Shown here in pieces: positions 18,594 through 27,463 of a stretch of 64,000 nt of DNA. Within the stretch, counting starts at the first letter, position 1; the number at the start of each line of letters is the position of its first letter. Position numbers and translations under genes: made by a program. The DNA is taken from assembly GCA_020445785.1 (NCBI GenBank), contig JAGRFZ010000028.1, forward strand, positions 17,546 to 81,545, read 5' to 3'. The notes beneath the pieces are model-generated. The model saw only the letters and a program-made list of their open reading frames with translations. It did not search any database and had not been told where the DNA came from. The DNA is from Rhodocyclaceae bacterium (GTDB lineage Bacteria; Pseudomonadota; Gammaproteobacteria; Burkholderiales; Rhodocyclaceae).

Positions 18594-20081
18594 GTGCAAT
18601 ACAGCGATCTGAGGGATTTCATCGGCCAACTCGAGGCCCTCGGCGAACTCAAGCGCATCGTCGAGCCGGTCGATACGCATCTCGAAATGACGGAGATCGC
18701 CGATCGGGTGCTGCGCGCCGGCGGTCCGGCCTTGCTGTTCGAGCGGCCGACATCGCGTGGTCGCCCGGCCCGCATGCCGGTGCTGGCCAACTTGTTCGGT
18801 ACCCCCGAACGGGTGGCGATGGGGATGGGCGCGGATCCGGCCGGTGGCTGGCAGGCGCCACTGCGCGAGATCGGCCGGGTGCTGTCTCAGCTCAAGGAGC
18901 CCGAGCCGCCCCAGGGCCTGCGCGATGCCTGGGAAAAGTTGCCGATGCTGCGCCAGGTCATGCACATGAACCCCAAGACGGTCACTCGCGCGCCATGCCA
19001 GCAGGTCGTGCACGAAGGCGACGAGGTCGATCTCGACGGCCTGCCGATCCAGCACTGCTGGCCGGGGGATGTGGCCCCGCTGATCACCTGGGGTCTGGTG
19101 GTCACTCGGGGACCCGGCCGCAAGCGGCAGAACCTGGGCATCTATCGCCAACAGGTGATCGGACGCAATCGCCTGATCATGCGTTGGCTTGCCCACCGGG
19201 GCGGTGCCCTCGATTTCCGCGAGCATTGCCGTGCGCGACCGGACGAGCCGTTTGCGGTCGCGGTCGTGCTGGGCTGCGATCCGGCGACCATCCTCGGTGC
19301 CGTGACGCCGGTGCCCGACAGCCTGTCCGAGTATCAGTTCGCCGGGCTGCTGCGCGGCGGCAGGACCGAACTGGTGGGGTGTCTCGGTTCCGATCTGCAG
19401 GTGCCGGCGCGCGCAGAGATCGTACTCGAAGGCGTGATCGTGCCGGGCGACGATGCCCTCGAAGGACCCTATGGAGACCACACCGGCTACTACAACGAAC
19501 AGGCGCGCTTCCCGGTGTTCACGGTGCAGCGTGTGACGATGCGCGAGTCACCCGTCTACCACAGCACCTACACGGGCAAGCCGCCGGACGAACCCGCCGT
19601 GCTCGGGGTCGCCCTCAACGAGGTCTTCGTCCCCCTGCTACAGCGGCAGTTTCCCGAGATCGTCGATTTCTACCTGCCGCCGGAGGGCTGTTCCTACCGC
19701 ATGGCCGTGGTGTCGATGAAGAAGCAGTATCCCGGGCATGCCAAGCGGGTGATGTTCGGCATCTGGTCGTTCCTGCGTCAGTTCATGTATACGAAGTTCA
19801 TCATCGTCGTCGACGACGACGTGGACGTGCGCGACTGGAAGGAGGTGATATGGGCGATCACGACCCGCGTCGATGCGGCGCGCGACACCACGATCGTGGA
19901 CAACACGCCGATCGACTACCTGGATTTTGCGAGTCCGGTGGCGGGGCTGGGTGCGAAGATGGGGCTGGACGCCACCAACAAGTGGCCGGGCGAGAGCCAC
20001 CGCGAATGGGGGCGGCCGATCGTCATGGACGCGGCGGTCAAGAGCCGCGTCGACGAGATCTGGAGCCGGCTCGGGCTCTAA
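18594..20081 (+). CDS. ubiD: 4-hydroxy-3-polyprenylbenzoate decarboxylase
   Basis: A 495-residue UbiD-family decarboxylase, dependent on prenylated FMN, acting in ubiquinone biosynthesis. Family marks are [21 protein letters not shown] at the N-terminus, [30 protein letters not shown] with the conserved acidic residue, [20 protein letters not shown] and the C-terminal [11 protein letters not shown]. The start is GTG, supported by the exact family N-terminus and a CGGAG upstream. It completes a split ubi group with ubiC-ubiA; no ubiX (flavin prenyltransferase) is in the window. Confidence 0.95.
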   Translation: MQYSDLRDFIGQLEALGELKRIVEPVDTHLEMTEIADRVLRAGGPALLFERPTSRGRPARMPVLANLFGTPERVAMGMGADPAGGWQAPLREIGRVLSQLKEPEPPQGLRDAWEKLPMLRQVMHMNPKTVTRAPCQQVVHEGDEVDLDGLPIQHCWPGDVAPLITWGLVVTRGPGRKRQNLGIYRQQVIGRNRLIMRWLAHRGGALDFREHCRARPDEPFAVAVVLGCDPATILGAVTPVPDSLSEYQFAGLLRGGRTELVGCLGSDLQVPARAEIVLEGVIVPGDDALEGPYGDHTGYYNEQARFPVFTVQRVTMRESPVYHSTYTGKPPDEPAVLGVALNEVFVPLLQRQFPEIVDFYLPPEGCSYRMAVVSMKKQYPGHAKRVMFGIWSFLRQFMYTKFIIVVDDDVDVRDWKEVIWAITTRVDAARDTTIVDNTPIDYLDFASPVAGLGAKMGLDATNKWPGESHREWGRPIVMDAAVKSRVDEIWSRLGL

Positions 20082-20151
20082 GGGGCATGCGCGACGTCCG
20101 CCCACAGCCAGCCAGGGCGATGCCGGTCCGTTCGGCGTCACACCGCCCCGG

Positions 20152-21228
20152 ATGGATCGGACAGTGAGCGCATCCGCGGGCGACCTGGCGTTCCAATTCG
20201 CCAGCGACAACACTGCCGGTGCCTGCCCGGAGGCCCTCTCTGCGCTGATCGACGTGAACGCCGGTTGGCTGCCGTCCTACGGCGCCGATGAGCTAACCCA
20301 TCGGGTCTGCGATCGCCTGCGCGAGGTATTCGAGCGCGACTGCGACGTCTATTTCGTGTTCAACGGAACCGCCGCCAATGCCCTGTCGTTGGCCGCCCTG
20401 TGCCGCTCCTACCACAGCGTGATCTGTGCCGACTGCGCGCATGTGGAAACCGACGAGTGCGGTGCGCCGGAGTTCTTTTCCAACGGCACCAAGCTGCTGC
20501 GCGCAGCGACCACCCAGGGCAAGCTTTCGCCGGCCGAAGTCGGACGCTTGGTGACCCTGCGTTCGGACATCCACTATCCACGTCCAAGGGTGGTGTCGGT
20601 CACCCAGGCCAGCGAACTCGGCACCGTCTACTCGGCGGACGAATTGACGGCGATCTCCCGGGCTGCGCATGCGGCCGGCCTCCACCTGCACATGGACGGG
20701 GCGCGCTTCGCCAACGCGGTGGCGGCCGGCGGCTGGCGCCCGGCGGACCTGAGCTGGCGTGCCGGTGTCGATGTGCTGTGCCTCGGCGGCACCAAGATGG
20801 GTCTGCCACTGGGCGAGGCCGTGGTCTTCTTCGATCGCGAACTGTCCCGCGAATTCGCGTGGCGCTGCAAGCAGGCCGGCCAGCTTGCCTCGAAGATGCG
20901 ATTCCTGGCCGCTCCCTGGCTCGGCATGCTCGAGGACGATGTCTGGCTGACGCGGGCCGACCATGCCAATCGGATGGCCCGCCGTTTGGCCGCCGGCCTC
21001 ACCGGACTACCCGGCGTGACCCTCCATGTGCCGTGCGAGGCCAACGGCGTATTTGTAAATTTGCCGACAGGGGTCGCGAACCATTTGCGTGCCGCGGGCG
21101 TCCATTTCTATACCTTCATCGGCGGTGCCGCGCGCTTCATGTGTTCGTGGGCTACCGAGAAAGATGCGGTCGACCGGCTCGTGGCGCTGGCGGCCGGTGC
21201 GTTCGAACCCGAGAGGAAATTGAGATGA
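20152..21228 (+). CDS. ltaE: threonine aldolase-like PLP enzyme (beta-eliminating lyase family)
   Basis: A 358-residue fold-type I PLP enzyme like low-specificity L-threonine aldolases, which cleave threonine to glycine and acetaldehyde. Visible are FASDNTAGACPEAL, YGADELTHRVCDRL, FVFNGTAANALSL, the HVETDECGAPEFFSNGTKL active-site segment, LHMDGARFANA and the PLP lysine K215 in LGGTKMGLP. The ATG at 20152 was taken; a GTG at 20164 is possible. Its stop overlaps the next start in an ATGA. The exact amino-acid substrate is inferred. Confidence 0.88.
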   Translation: MDRTVSASAGDLAFQFASDNTAGACPEALSALIDVNAGWLPSYGADELTHRVCDRLREVFERDCDVYFVFNGTAANALSLAALCRSYHSVICADCAHVETDECGAPEFFSNGTKLLRAATTQGKLSPAEVGRLVTLRSDIHYPRPRVVSVTQASELGTVYSADELTAISRAAHAAGLHLHMDGARFANAVAAGGWRPADLSWRAGVDVLCLGGTKMGLPLGEAVVFFDRELSREFAWRCKQAGQLASKMRFLAAPWLGMLEDDVWLTRADHANRMARRLAAGLTGLPGVTLHVPCEANGVFVNLPTGVANHLRAAGVHFYTFIGGAARFMCSWATEKDAVDRLVALAAGAFEPERKLR

Positions 21229-21647
21229 GTGAGCCCGAAGTCATGCCAGCCCGCGAACTGGCCGCAACCACGGCACCGGACGGCATGGTGACCCTGACCC
21301 ACATCATCTACGGCCTTCATGCGGTGGCCGTGGTGGTCGGCGTGACCAGTGGCGCGGCGACCGTGCTCGGCAGCTTCGTCGGCGGCTTGCCGTCGATCGT
21401 CGCCGTGATCCTGAACTACGTGAAGCGTTCGGACGTGCGCGGCACTTGGCTGGACAGCCACTTCAGCTGGCAGATCCGCACCTTCTGGTACGCCGCCGCA
21501 TGGATTGTCGCCTTCTACGTGTTGTTCTTCACCTTCGTCGGCATTCCGCTGGCCCTCGTGGTGGGCATCGCGGCGACCTTGTGGGTGATCTATCGGGTTG
21601 CCCGCGGCTGGATCGCCCTGAACAATCGGCGCACGTTGCCGTACTGA
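21225..21647 (+). CDS. small membrane protein, DUF4870/Tic20-like
   Basis: A 140-residue protein with three to four hydrophobic helices (about 24-45, 48-64, 87-108 and 111-128). The pattern THIIYGLHAVAVVVG, LPSIVAVILNYVKRSDVRGTWLDSHFSWQIRTFWY and the tail WIALNNRRTLPY is common in small bacterial inner-membrane proteins of the DUF4870 type. The ATGA overlap with the threonine aldolase-like gene suggests co-translation. Its function is unknown. Confidence 0.75.
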   Translation: MSEPEVMPARELAATTAPDGMVTLTHIIYGLHAVAVVVGVTSGAATVLGSFVGGLPSIVAVILNYVKRSDVRGTWLDSHFSWQIRTFWYAAAWIVAFYVLFFTFVGIPLALVVGIAATLWVIYRVARGWIALNNRRTLPY

Positions 21648-21684
21648 AGCCACGCCGGTCGCAGCGCGGATTTCCTTCCCGCGA

Positions 21685-21712
21685 GGCGGTGGGTGGCTCG
21701 CCGCCCACCGCC
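21685..21712. terminator. GC-rich hairpin in a convergent gap
   Basis: GGCGGTGGG (21685-21693) pairs perfectly with CCCACCGCC (21704-21712). It lies between the convergent membrane-protein gene and the sugar-phosphate transferase gene, where a bidirectional terminator is expected. There is no T tract on either side, so this is a structural guess. Confidence 0.35.
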
Positions 21713-21768
21713 CGGACGAAGTTCCCCGGTGCCGACAGGCCTCGGCGGTTGTGCCGCAGCCCGTGGTC

Positions 21769-23163
21769 TCAGTAGGCGTGACGATCGCGGAACACGATCC
21801 AGACGGTCTTGAAGACGATCCAAAGGTCGAGCGTGAGCGACCAGTTGCGCAGATATTCGAGGTCGAACTCGATCCTTCGCGTCATGTGGTCGAGGTCGTC
21901 GCCGCCACGAAAGCCATTGACCTGAGCCCAGCCGGTGATCCCGGGCTTGACCTTGTGGCGCACCATATATCCCGGAATCAGCTTTCGATAGGCTTCATTG
22001 ACTGCGACGGCGTGCGGGCGCGGGCCGACGATGCTCATGCGCCCCTGCAGGACGTTGATGAACTGGGGCAGCTCGTCGAGTGAAGTGCGGCGGATGAAGG
22101 CGCCGAACGGCGTCACCCGGGCGTCGTTGCGAGTGACCTGGGTGTAGCTCTTGTCGCCATCTTCGGTGACGGTCATCGAGCGGAACTTGTAGACGACGAT
22201 CTCCTTCCCGTCGAGGCCGTAGCGGCGTTGGCGGAAGATCACGGGCCCGGGCGAACTGAGCTTGACGCCGAGCGCGGTGGCCAGCAGCACCGGCGAGACC
22301 AGCAACAGGATCAGCAATGACAGCAGCACGTCCGAGGCGCGCTTGACGAGGCCGTTGACGCCGCTGAACGGCGTGTCGCAGACGGCCACGACCGGCATCC
22401 CGCTGACGTAGTCGAGGCGCCCCTGGATGAGGTCGGTGACGAAGATGTCCGGCACGAAGTAGATCGATGCGGTGGTGTCCTTGAGGTCGTCGAGCACACT
22501 CAGGATGCGCGGCTGCGTCGCCATCGGCAACGCCAGGTAGATGGCGTCGACGTCATTGCGCTTGACGTAGTCCGCGAGCTGCGAGAGTCGGCCGAGCAGT
22601 GGCATTTCGGTGATCTCGGGCAGGCGCTCGCGCGCACGGTCGTCGAAGAATCCGACGAACTTGGTGCCGAGAAAGGGTTGCTGCTGGAACTCCGATGCGA
22701 TGCGTACGCCGATTTCGTTGACCCCGGCCACCACCGCCCGCCGCTCCGCATGGCTGATCGCGATCACCCGCGGCAGTGTCAGCCGGACGAGTGCGTGGGT
22801 CGCCAGCAGCGCGAGCGGCGTCGCCAGCCCCCAAGCGATCAGTACGTTCTGCGGAAAGTACAGGTGGTAGCCGCTGGCCAGCCCGAAGCCGCCCAGGATC
22901 AGCACGAACAGGCACCAGTTGGCGCATATCTTTCGCACCGCCTTGCCACGGCCATCGCCGAGGCGGACGTTGCCGGGGAACGAGAGCGAGAACGCCATCA
23001 GGGCGAGGATCACGTAGGGCGCGGAGAAGCGCTCGCCGAAAGCCGACGCGCACAACAACAAGGTCGCCGCGACCACGATGGGGTCGACGAACGCCTCGAT
23101 CATGCGGGTCAGCGTGAAGCTGGAGCGGAGGAAGCCTGGGTTGCGGTCGAGAACTGCGAACAT
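21769..23163 (-). CDS. undecaprenyl-phosphate sugar phosphotransferase (WcaJ/EpsB type)
   Basis: A 464-residue initiating enzyme for exopolysaccharide synthesis. It should load the first sugar-1-phosphate, usually glucose, onto undecaprenyl phosphate. Several N-terminal transmembrane helices and a CoA-binding-like Rossmann region (RRAVVAGVNEIGVRIASEF) lead to a bacterial sugar transferase domain. That domain shows KRASDVLLSLLILLLVSPVLL, GPVIFRQRRYGLDGKEI, YKFRSM, RRTSLDELPQFINVLQGRMSIVGPRPH and GITGWAQVNGFRG. It is transcribed away from epsL and heads the exopolysaccharide region. ATG 23163 is used because homology begins there; the ribosome-binding site is weak. Confidence 0.92.
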   Translation of the reverse strand: MFAVLDRNPGFLRSSFTLTRMIEAFVDPIVVAATLLLCASAFGERFSAPYVILALMAFSLSFPGNVRLGDGRGKAVRKICANWCLFVLILGGFGLASGYHLYFPQNVLIAWGLATPLALLATHALVRLTLPRVIAISHAERRAVVAGVNEIGVRIASEFQQQPFLGTKFVGFFDDRARERLPEITEMPLLGRLSQLADYVKRNDVDAIYLALPMATQPRILSVLDDLKDTTASIYFVPDIFVTDLIQGRLDYVSGMPVVAVCDTPFSGVNGLVKRASDVLLSLLILLLVSPVLLATALGVKLSSPGPVIFRQRRYGLDGKEIVVYKFRSMTVTEDGDKSYTQVTRNDARVTPFGAFIRRTSLDELPQFINVLQGRMSIVGPRPHAVAVNEAYRKLIPGYMVRHKVKPGITGWAQVNGFRGGDDLDHMTRRIEFDLEYLRNWSLTLDLWIVFKTVWIVFRDRHAY

Positions 23164-23320
23164 GCCACTAGTGTAAGGAGATTGTGTCAGCCGAGATCGG
23201 CATATTCTGTAACCTGTTGCGAATCGGGCAACGGGCGGACTCTGGCATGCTGTGGCACCTGAGGGTCCGCCGACCGTCACCGGTACGCGGACATTGTGCA
23301 ATATTTGATGGGTCGGTTTT

Positions 23321-24517
23321 GTGAACATGCGAGCTTGGCAGTATCTGGCGGCTGCGGTCGCAAGCACGGTCTGGGGAACGGCGTCGGCGCAGCCCGAAGC
23401 GGAGCGCGGGCTGATGTTCGACGCCTCCCAACACCTCCTCTTCGAGAGCAATCTGTATCGGTTGCCGGACGGCAGCGATCCGGATCGCGGGGCGCGTAGC
23501 GATCTGGTGTCGCTGACCAGGCTGGGCGCGAGCTACAGCCGGCTGATCGGGCTGCAGGACGTTTCGGCAGCGGTCGGCGTGGCGGCGACCCGCTACCGCG
23601 AGAGCGACCACCTCGATTACGAAGGACTGGACGCCGATGCGCGCTGGAATTGGGTCGTCGGGCGCACTTGGCGGGGCCACCTGGCGGCCCGCCAGTCCCA
23701 GAGCCTCAGTGGCTTCGACGACTTCACGGGCGACGAGCGCAGCGTCAATACGTATCGCCGCCTCGAATTCACGGGCGATCGGGCAATCGGGCCGAAGTGG
23801 TTCCTAGGCGCGGGCGCGAGCCGCACCACCAGCGAATATTCGGACGATACCCGGCCGAACGCCGACTACCGTGCCCGCGGCCTGATGCTGAGGGGGGGCT
23901 ATCTGCGGCGCGGCGGTGAGCGCATCGTGTTTTCGCTCGGCCGCACCGACGGCGAGTATCCGAACCGCAACGCGACCCGCTTCAGCGACCGCGAGTACCG
24001 GCAGACCGACTATCGCGTAAGCGGCAACTGGTCGCCGACCGGCATTACCACCTTCAGCGGCTATCTGGGCTACGTCACCCGCAGCTACGATTTTGCGGAC
24101 AATCGCGACTATCAAGGGGCCATCGGGCGGATCGAAATGGCTTGGCAGGCCAGCGGCAAACTGAGGATCACCGGCCACGCCCGGCGCGAGCTGGGGGCGC
24201 AGGAAGACCTCGTGGACAATTACGTCGTCACCGAGGCGATCGCGGTGCGACCGGCCTGGCAAGTCAGCGACAAGGTGGAAGTGGCCACCATGCTCGAGTA
24301 TCGGCGTCGCGATTTTGGCGGCGACCCGGGGTTCCTGAGCGAAGACGAGGCCGATCGGACCGAGAATCAGGCCCGTCTCGGTTTGTCTGCAGACTATCGC
24401 TACTCGCGGGCCGTCGGCTTTGGTGCATCCCTCCGATGGGAGAGCCGGAATGCCGATTCCGATGCTCGCGACTACGACGCGACAACCGCTTCGGTTCGCG
24501 CGAATCTTCGCTTCTGA
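23321..24517 (+). CDS. epsL: EpsL-type outer-membrane beta-barrel of XrtB exopolysaccharide loci
   Basis: A protein of 398 residues from the GTG at 23321, or 396 from the ATG at 23327. A signal peptide (WQYLAAAVASTVWGTASA) is followed by a mature part of alternating strands rich in Tyr/Arg/Asp and ending in Phe (ASVRANLRF), as expected for an outer-membrane barrel. Repeated motifs such as YSRLIGLQDVSAAVGV, GHLAARQSQSLSGFDDF and DYRARGLMLRGGYLRR match EpsL proteins found with exosortase B. It probably exports or anchors the polysaccharide at the outer membrane. It is divergent from the initiating transferase. Confidence 0.8.
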   Translation: MNMRAWQYLAAAVASTVWGTASAQPEAERGLMFDASQHLLFESNLYRLPDGSDPDRGARSDLVSLTRLGASYSRLIGLQDVSAAVGVAATRYRESDHLDYEGLDADARWNWVVGRTWRGHLAARQSQSLSGFDDFTGDERSVNTYRRLEFTGDRAIGPKWFLGAGASRTTSEYSDDTRPNADYRARGLMLRGGYLRRGGERIVFSLGRTDGEYPNRNATRFSDREYRQTDYRVSGNWSPTGITTFSGYLGYVTRSYDFADNRDYQGAIGRIEMAWQASGKLRITGHARRELGAQEDLVDNYVVTEAIAVRPAWQVSDKVEVATMLEYRRRDFGGDPGFLSEDEADRTENQARLGLSADYRYSRAVGFGASLRWESRNADSDARDYDATTASVRANLRF

Positions 24518-24525
24518 CGCGGATA

Positions 24526-24553
24526 TTGGGGCAAATGGCCCCTATGCCATAAT
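24526..24553 (+). promoter_or_regulatory. weak sigma-70 promoter candidate upstream of the PEP-CTERM gene
   Basis: TTGGGG at 24526-24531 and CATAAT at 24548-24553 are 16 bp apart. If used, the transcript would begin near 24560 and carry a leader of about 230 nt containing the hairpin at 24601-24652. No GG-N10-GC sigma-54 match was found in this 275-bp gap. Confidence 0.3.
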
Positions 24554-24600
24554 GTTTTTCAATGTGTAAGTCCCGCTTGCGTGGTGTTGTGCACGGAGTA

Positions 24601-24652
24601 TCGTGAATGACAGCGGGAAGCGGCGAGTAGCCTCGCATCTGTCATTTCACGA
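24601..24652 (+). repeat. long hairpin in the leader of a PEP-CTERM gene
   Basis: TCGTGAATGACAG (24601-24613) pairs with CTGTCATTTCACGA (24639-24652), with one bulged base. Inside is a second short stem, GCGAG (24623-24627) with CTCGC (24632-24636) across a TAGC loop. No T tract follows. It lies about 140 bp before the start codon at 24793 and may act as an RNA structure or a protein-binding site. Confidence 0.55.
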
Positions 24653-24792
24653 GGTGAGTGGCAGCAGAAAGTCGGGCCGCAGAGACGGTGCCGCCGAATC
24701 CCGGGTTCAATGCTCTATCGGCGTGGGTCGTCGATTCCGGCGGGTGACGCGGAGTCACGACTCACCGAATGGATAGAAATGGAGGTTTGCTT

Positions 24793-25479
24793 ATGAAGTT
24801 TTCGCGCAAGTTGCTGGCGATGTGCATCGTTTCGCTCGGCGTGGGCGGGGCGCACGCGGCGACCCAGACGCTCAGCACCACGGCGTTCGACATCACCTAC
24901 GACGATGGCGTCATCGGTCTGTTCGGCACGCCCACGCTGCTCGGCAACAGCCTGTACTTCGCACCGGGTGGGTCGCCCGGATTCTCGGCCCAGACCGATG
25001 CCGGCATTCGGGTCGCCAACTCGACGTTCTCGTTCACGATCACCGCCAACCCCGGGTTCACGCTCGACACCTTCACGCTGACCGAGGAAGGCGACTATTT
25101 CTACTTCGGCAACTCTGCCGGCGTCGCGGCCAGTGGTCAGCTGCGCGTCAAGCCGCTCGAGCCGAGGAGTTCCACCCATGTGGATCGGATCTCGGCCGGC
25201 AGTTTCGTCGAAAATGCGATGCTCGACTTCACGACCAACAACTGGAGCGGCGTCGCGGCAATCGACACCGGGCCGATTTCGGTCGGGCAGGTCAGCATCC
25301 AGAACATCCTCGCCGCCCATGGGGGTGGGGACATGGCTTATGCTTTCATCGAGAAGAAGAATGTGGAACTGGCGATCGGCGTCACGGCCGTGCCGGAACC
25401 GCAGGCCTACGCGTTGATGCTGGCCGGCATCGGCATGGTCGGATTTGCCGCGAGGCGTCGTCTCCAGCGAGGAGATTGA
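24793..25479 (+). CDS. PEP-CTERM protein inside the exopolysaccharide locus
   Basis: A 228-residue secreted protein: signal peptide KLLAMCIVSLGVGGAHA, then a beta-rich body with FDITYDDGV, FSFTITANPGFTLDTFTLTEEGDYFYFG and TAMT-like repeats of Thr/Ser/Gly. The C-terminal AVPEPQAYALMLAGIGMVGFAARRRLQ is a canonical PEP motif, helix and basic cluster. A strong GGAGGT precedes the ATG. It lies between epsL and epsD, so it is the likely main substrate or structural partner of the XrtB system. It has no enzymatic motif. A clear terminator follows. Confidence 0.85.
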   Translation: MKFSRKLLAMCIVSLGVGGAHAATQTLSTTAFDITYDDGVIGLFGTPTLLGNSLYFAPGGSPGFSAQTDAGIRVANSTFSFTITANPGFTLDTFTLTEEGDYFYFGNSAGVAASGQLRVKPLEPRSSTHVDRISAGSFVENAMLDFTTNNWSGVAAIDTGPISVGQVSIQNILAAHGGGDMAYAFIEKKNVELAIGVTAVPEPQAYALMLAGIGMVGFAARRRLQRGD

Positions 25480-25522
25480 GCGCGAAGCGGTATCGCCGAA
25501 CGGTTCGGCGAGCAGGTTGCGA

Positions 25523-25553
25523 CGGGGCGGTCTTACCGCCCCGCCGCATTTTG
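25523..25553 (+). terminator. intrinsic terminator between the PEP-CTERM gene and epsD
   Basis: CGGGGCGGT (25523-25531) and ACCGCCCCG (25535-25543) form a perfect 9-bp stem with a CTT loop, followed after four bases by ATTTTGTTG. It could let the PEP-CTERM gene be made more abundantly than, or separately from, the epsD-I genes. Confidence 0.65.
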
Positions 25554-25627
25554 TTGTGTGTGTGCAGTGCTCGTGCGACGTGCCGTCTGCTGCCGTCCGG
25601 GGCAATGCTGTTCGAGTCGGGTTGGAA

Positions 25628-26578
25628 ATGCAAAATTGCTGGTTCGGGATGACAGGCGCCGTTGTCGTCGCAGTGGGACTGTCCGCGTGCGGTCAATCGG
25701 GCAGTGCCGCCTCGTCGACGCAGGTGGCAGCCAAGGTCAATGCGGACGAGATCACCGTCCATCAGATCAATACCGCCTTGTCGCAGACGCGCAACGTGAA
25801 CGCTGCGGACCCGCGTGCCGCGGGTGCGCAGGTACTGGAAAAGCTGATCGACCAGCAGTTGCTGGTCCAGCAGGCCGAAGCTTCGCATCTCGATCGCGAC
25901 CCGCGTGTTCTGCAGGTGATCGATGCCTCGCGGCGCGAGATCCTGGCACGTGCCTACCTCGAGCAGAAAGCCGGTGCCGCTGCCGCGCCGACGGACGAGG
26001 CGGTCGACGCCTACTACCGGGACAATCCCGCCCTGTTCGCCGAGCGGCGGATCTACAACTTGCAGGAGCTCAGCATCCGCGTCGATCCGGCCCGCCATGA
26101 CGAGGTCAAGGCCCAGGTCGAAACGGCCAGCAGCATGCAGGACATCGTTGCCTGGCTGAAGGCACAGGGGATCCAGTATTCGGCCGGCGCCAGCGCGAAG
26201 CCGGCGGAACAACTGCCGATGGAATTGCTACCACGCTTCGCGGCGATGAAGGACGGCCAGATCGCCCTGGTGCGCCAGCCCCAGGGGATCACGATCGTGC
26301 ATCTTGCCAGCGCCGTCGCCCAGCCCATCGATCGTGAATCGGCGCGTCCGTTGATTGAAAAATTTCTTGTGAACCGGGAGCGGGCGGAACTGGCGCGTGG
26401 TGAAATCAAACGTCTGCGCGAGCACTCGGAGATCGCCTACATGGGGGCGTTTGCCCGGACCGAGGCGTCGGCGGCGGCCAGCGTTCAGGCCGCGCCGACA
26501 GCGCCTGCGGCGGCTGAATCGCCCGCAGCAGACGCGGCGACCGGGGCGATGGAGCGCGGTGTCGCCGGCTTGAAGTAG
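25628..26578 (+). CDS. epsD: EpsD-family peptidyl-prolyl isomerase-like lipoprotein
   Basis: A 316-residue SurA/parvulin-type protein with a lipoprotein signal (VVVAVGLSAC, Cys21). The N-terminal region NADEITVHQINTALSQ...VLEKLIDQQLLVQQAEASHLDRDPRVLQVIDASRREILARAYLEQ matches the SurA-N type helical domain. Then come DAYYRDNPALFAERRIYNLQEL and a degenerate PPIase-like core with PMELLPRFAAMKDGQ. The catalytic PPIase residues are not evident, so a chaperone role for export is more likely. It begins the epsD-E-F-G-xrtB-epsI run. Confidence 0.88.
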   Translation: MQNCWFGMTGAVVVAVGLSACGQSGSAASSTQVAAKVNADEITVHQINTALSQTRNVNAADPRAAGAQVLEKLIDQQLLVQQAEASHLDRDPRVLQVIDASRREILARAYLEQKAGAAAAPTDEAVDAYYRDNPALFAERRIYNLQELSIRVDPARHDEVKAQVETASSMQDIVAWLKAQGIQYSAGASAKPAEQLPMELLPRFAAMKDGQIALVRQPQGITIVHLASAVAQPIDRESARPLIEKFLVNRERAELARGEIKRLREHSEIAYMGAFARTEASAAASVQAAPTAPAAAESPAADAATGAMERGVAGLK

Positions 26579-26631
26579 GCTTTTCAGAACAAGGGCGCGA
26601 ACAGCGCCGTAACCGCGACCTCGGAATTCAG

Positions 26632-27447
26632 ATGCGACCACCATTCGCCAGCCGTACCTGGCTCACCTTCTTCGTGTCGATGCTCGCTCTCGCGCTGGCG
26701 CGGCCGCTGTGGGCCGCCGAGACCGACTATGTGCTCGGTGCCGGCGACGTGATTCGGATCAGCGTCTTCCAGAATCCGGATCTGACGACCGAGGCGCGGG
26801 TCGCCGAGAGCGGGAGCATCAGCTTTCCGCTGATCGGTTCGGTCGCCGTCGGCGGGGCGACGATTCAGCAGGCGGAGAACCGGATCGCCAGCCGTCTCAA
26901 GAAAGGTGGCTTCGTGATCCGTCCGCAGGTCAATATTCTGCCGCTCGCACTCAAGAGCGCCCAAGTGGCCGTGCTCGGCCGGGTCAATCGGGCCGGCAGG
27001 TTTCCGCTCGAAACCGCCAGCACCCGCCTCAGTGAAATGCTGGCCGCGGCCGGAGGCGTCGCCGAAGACGGTTCCGACGTGGTGGTGGTGCTGGGCAGTC
27101 GCGACGGCCAGCCGTTTCGGCGTGAGGTCGATCTGCCCGAGCTGTTTCGCGGCGGAGACCTGACGACCGATCTGACCTTGCAGGGGGGCGACGTCATATT
27201 CGTCGGTCGTGCCGAAACCTTCTATATCTACGGTGAGGTGCAACGGCCGGGCGCATTTCGGCTGGGGCGCGAGATGACCGTGATGCAGGCCTTGGCCACC
27301 GGCGGCGGAACCACTGCACGGGGAACGACCAAAGGCCTGCAGATCCACCGGCGGGACGAGATCGGGCGAATCAGTGTGGTCGAACCCCGGCTGAGCGATC
27401 ATCTGCAGCCCAACGATGTCATTTTCGTTCGCGAGAGCCTGTTCTGA
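26632..27447 (+). CDS. epsE: EpsE polysaccharide export protein (Wza family)
   Basis: A 271-residue periplasmic/outer-membrane export protein. A signal peptide (LTFFVSMLALALARPLWA) precedes the polysaccharide export domain: DYVLGAGDVIRISVFQNPDLTTEARVAESGSISFPLIG. Two soluble ligand-binding beta-grasp domains follow (VAVLGRVNRAGRFPLE and FYIYGEVQRPGAFRLGREMTVMQALATGGG). There is no lipobox Cys, unlike E. coli Wza. It should form part of the channel through which the polysaccharide leaves, together with EpsF and EpsL. Confidence 0.92.
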   Translation: MRPPFASRTWLTFFVSMLALALARPLWAAETDYVLGAGDVIRISVFQNPDLTTEARVAESGSISFPLIGSVAVGGATIQQAENRIASRLKKGGFVIRPQVNILPLALKSAQVAVLGRVNRAGRFPLETASTRLSEMLAAAGGVAEDGSDVVVVLGSRDGQPFRREVDLPELFRGGDLTTDLTLQGGDVIFVGRAETFYIYGEVQRPGAFRLGREMTVMQALATGGGTTARGTTKGLQIHRRDEIGRISVVEPRLSDHLQPNDVIFVRESLF

Positions 27448-27463
27448 ATCCGGGGGCCGAGCC

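Noticed and set aside
23216-23232. GTTGC-N7-GCAAC inverted repeat between the initiating transferase and epsL as an operator
   Set aside because: Arms of only five bases are expected by chance in this composition.
23236-23256. TGGCATGCTGTGGC upstream of epsL as a sigma-54 element
   Set aside because: The GG to GC spacing is one base short of the consensus and the second half lacks TTGC.
24531-24600. Sigma-54-like promoter for the PEP-CTERM gene (TGGC...GCC at 24536-24549)
   Set aside because: The GG and GC doublets are 7 bp apart rather than the required 10, and other TGGCA words in the eps gaps also miss the spacing.
24700-24730. tRNA-like GGTTCAATGC loop
   Set aside because: No acceptor stem, D-arm or anticodon arm could be drawn around it.
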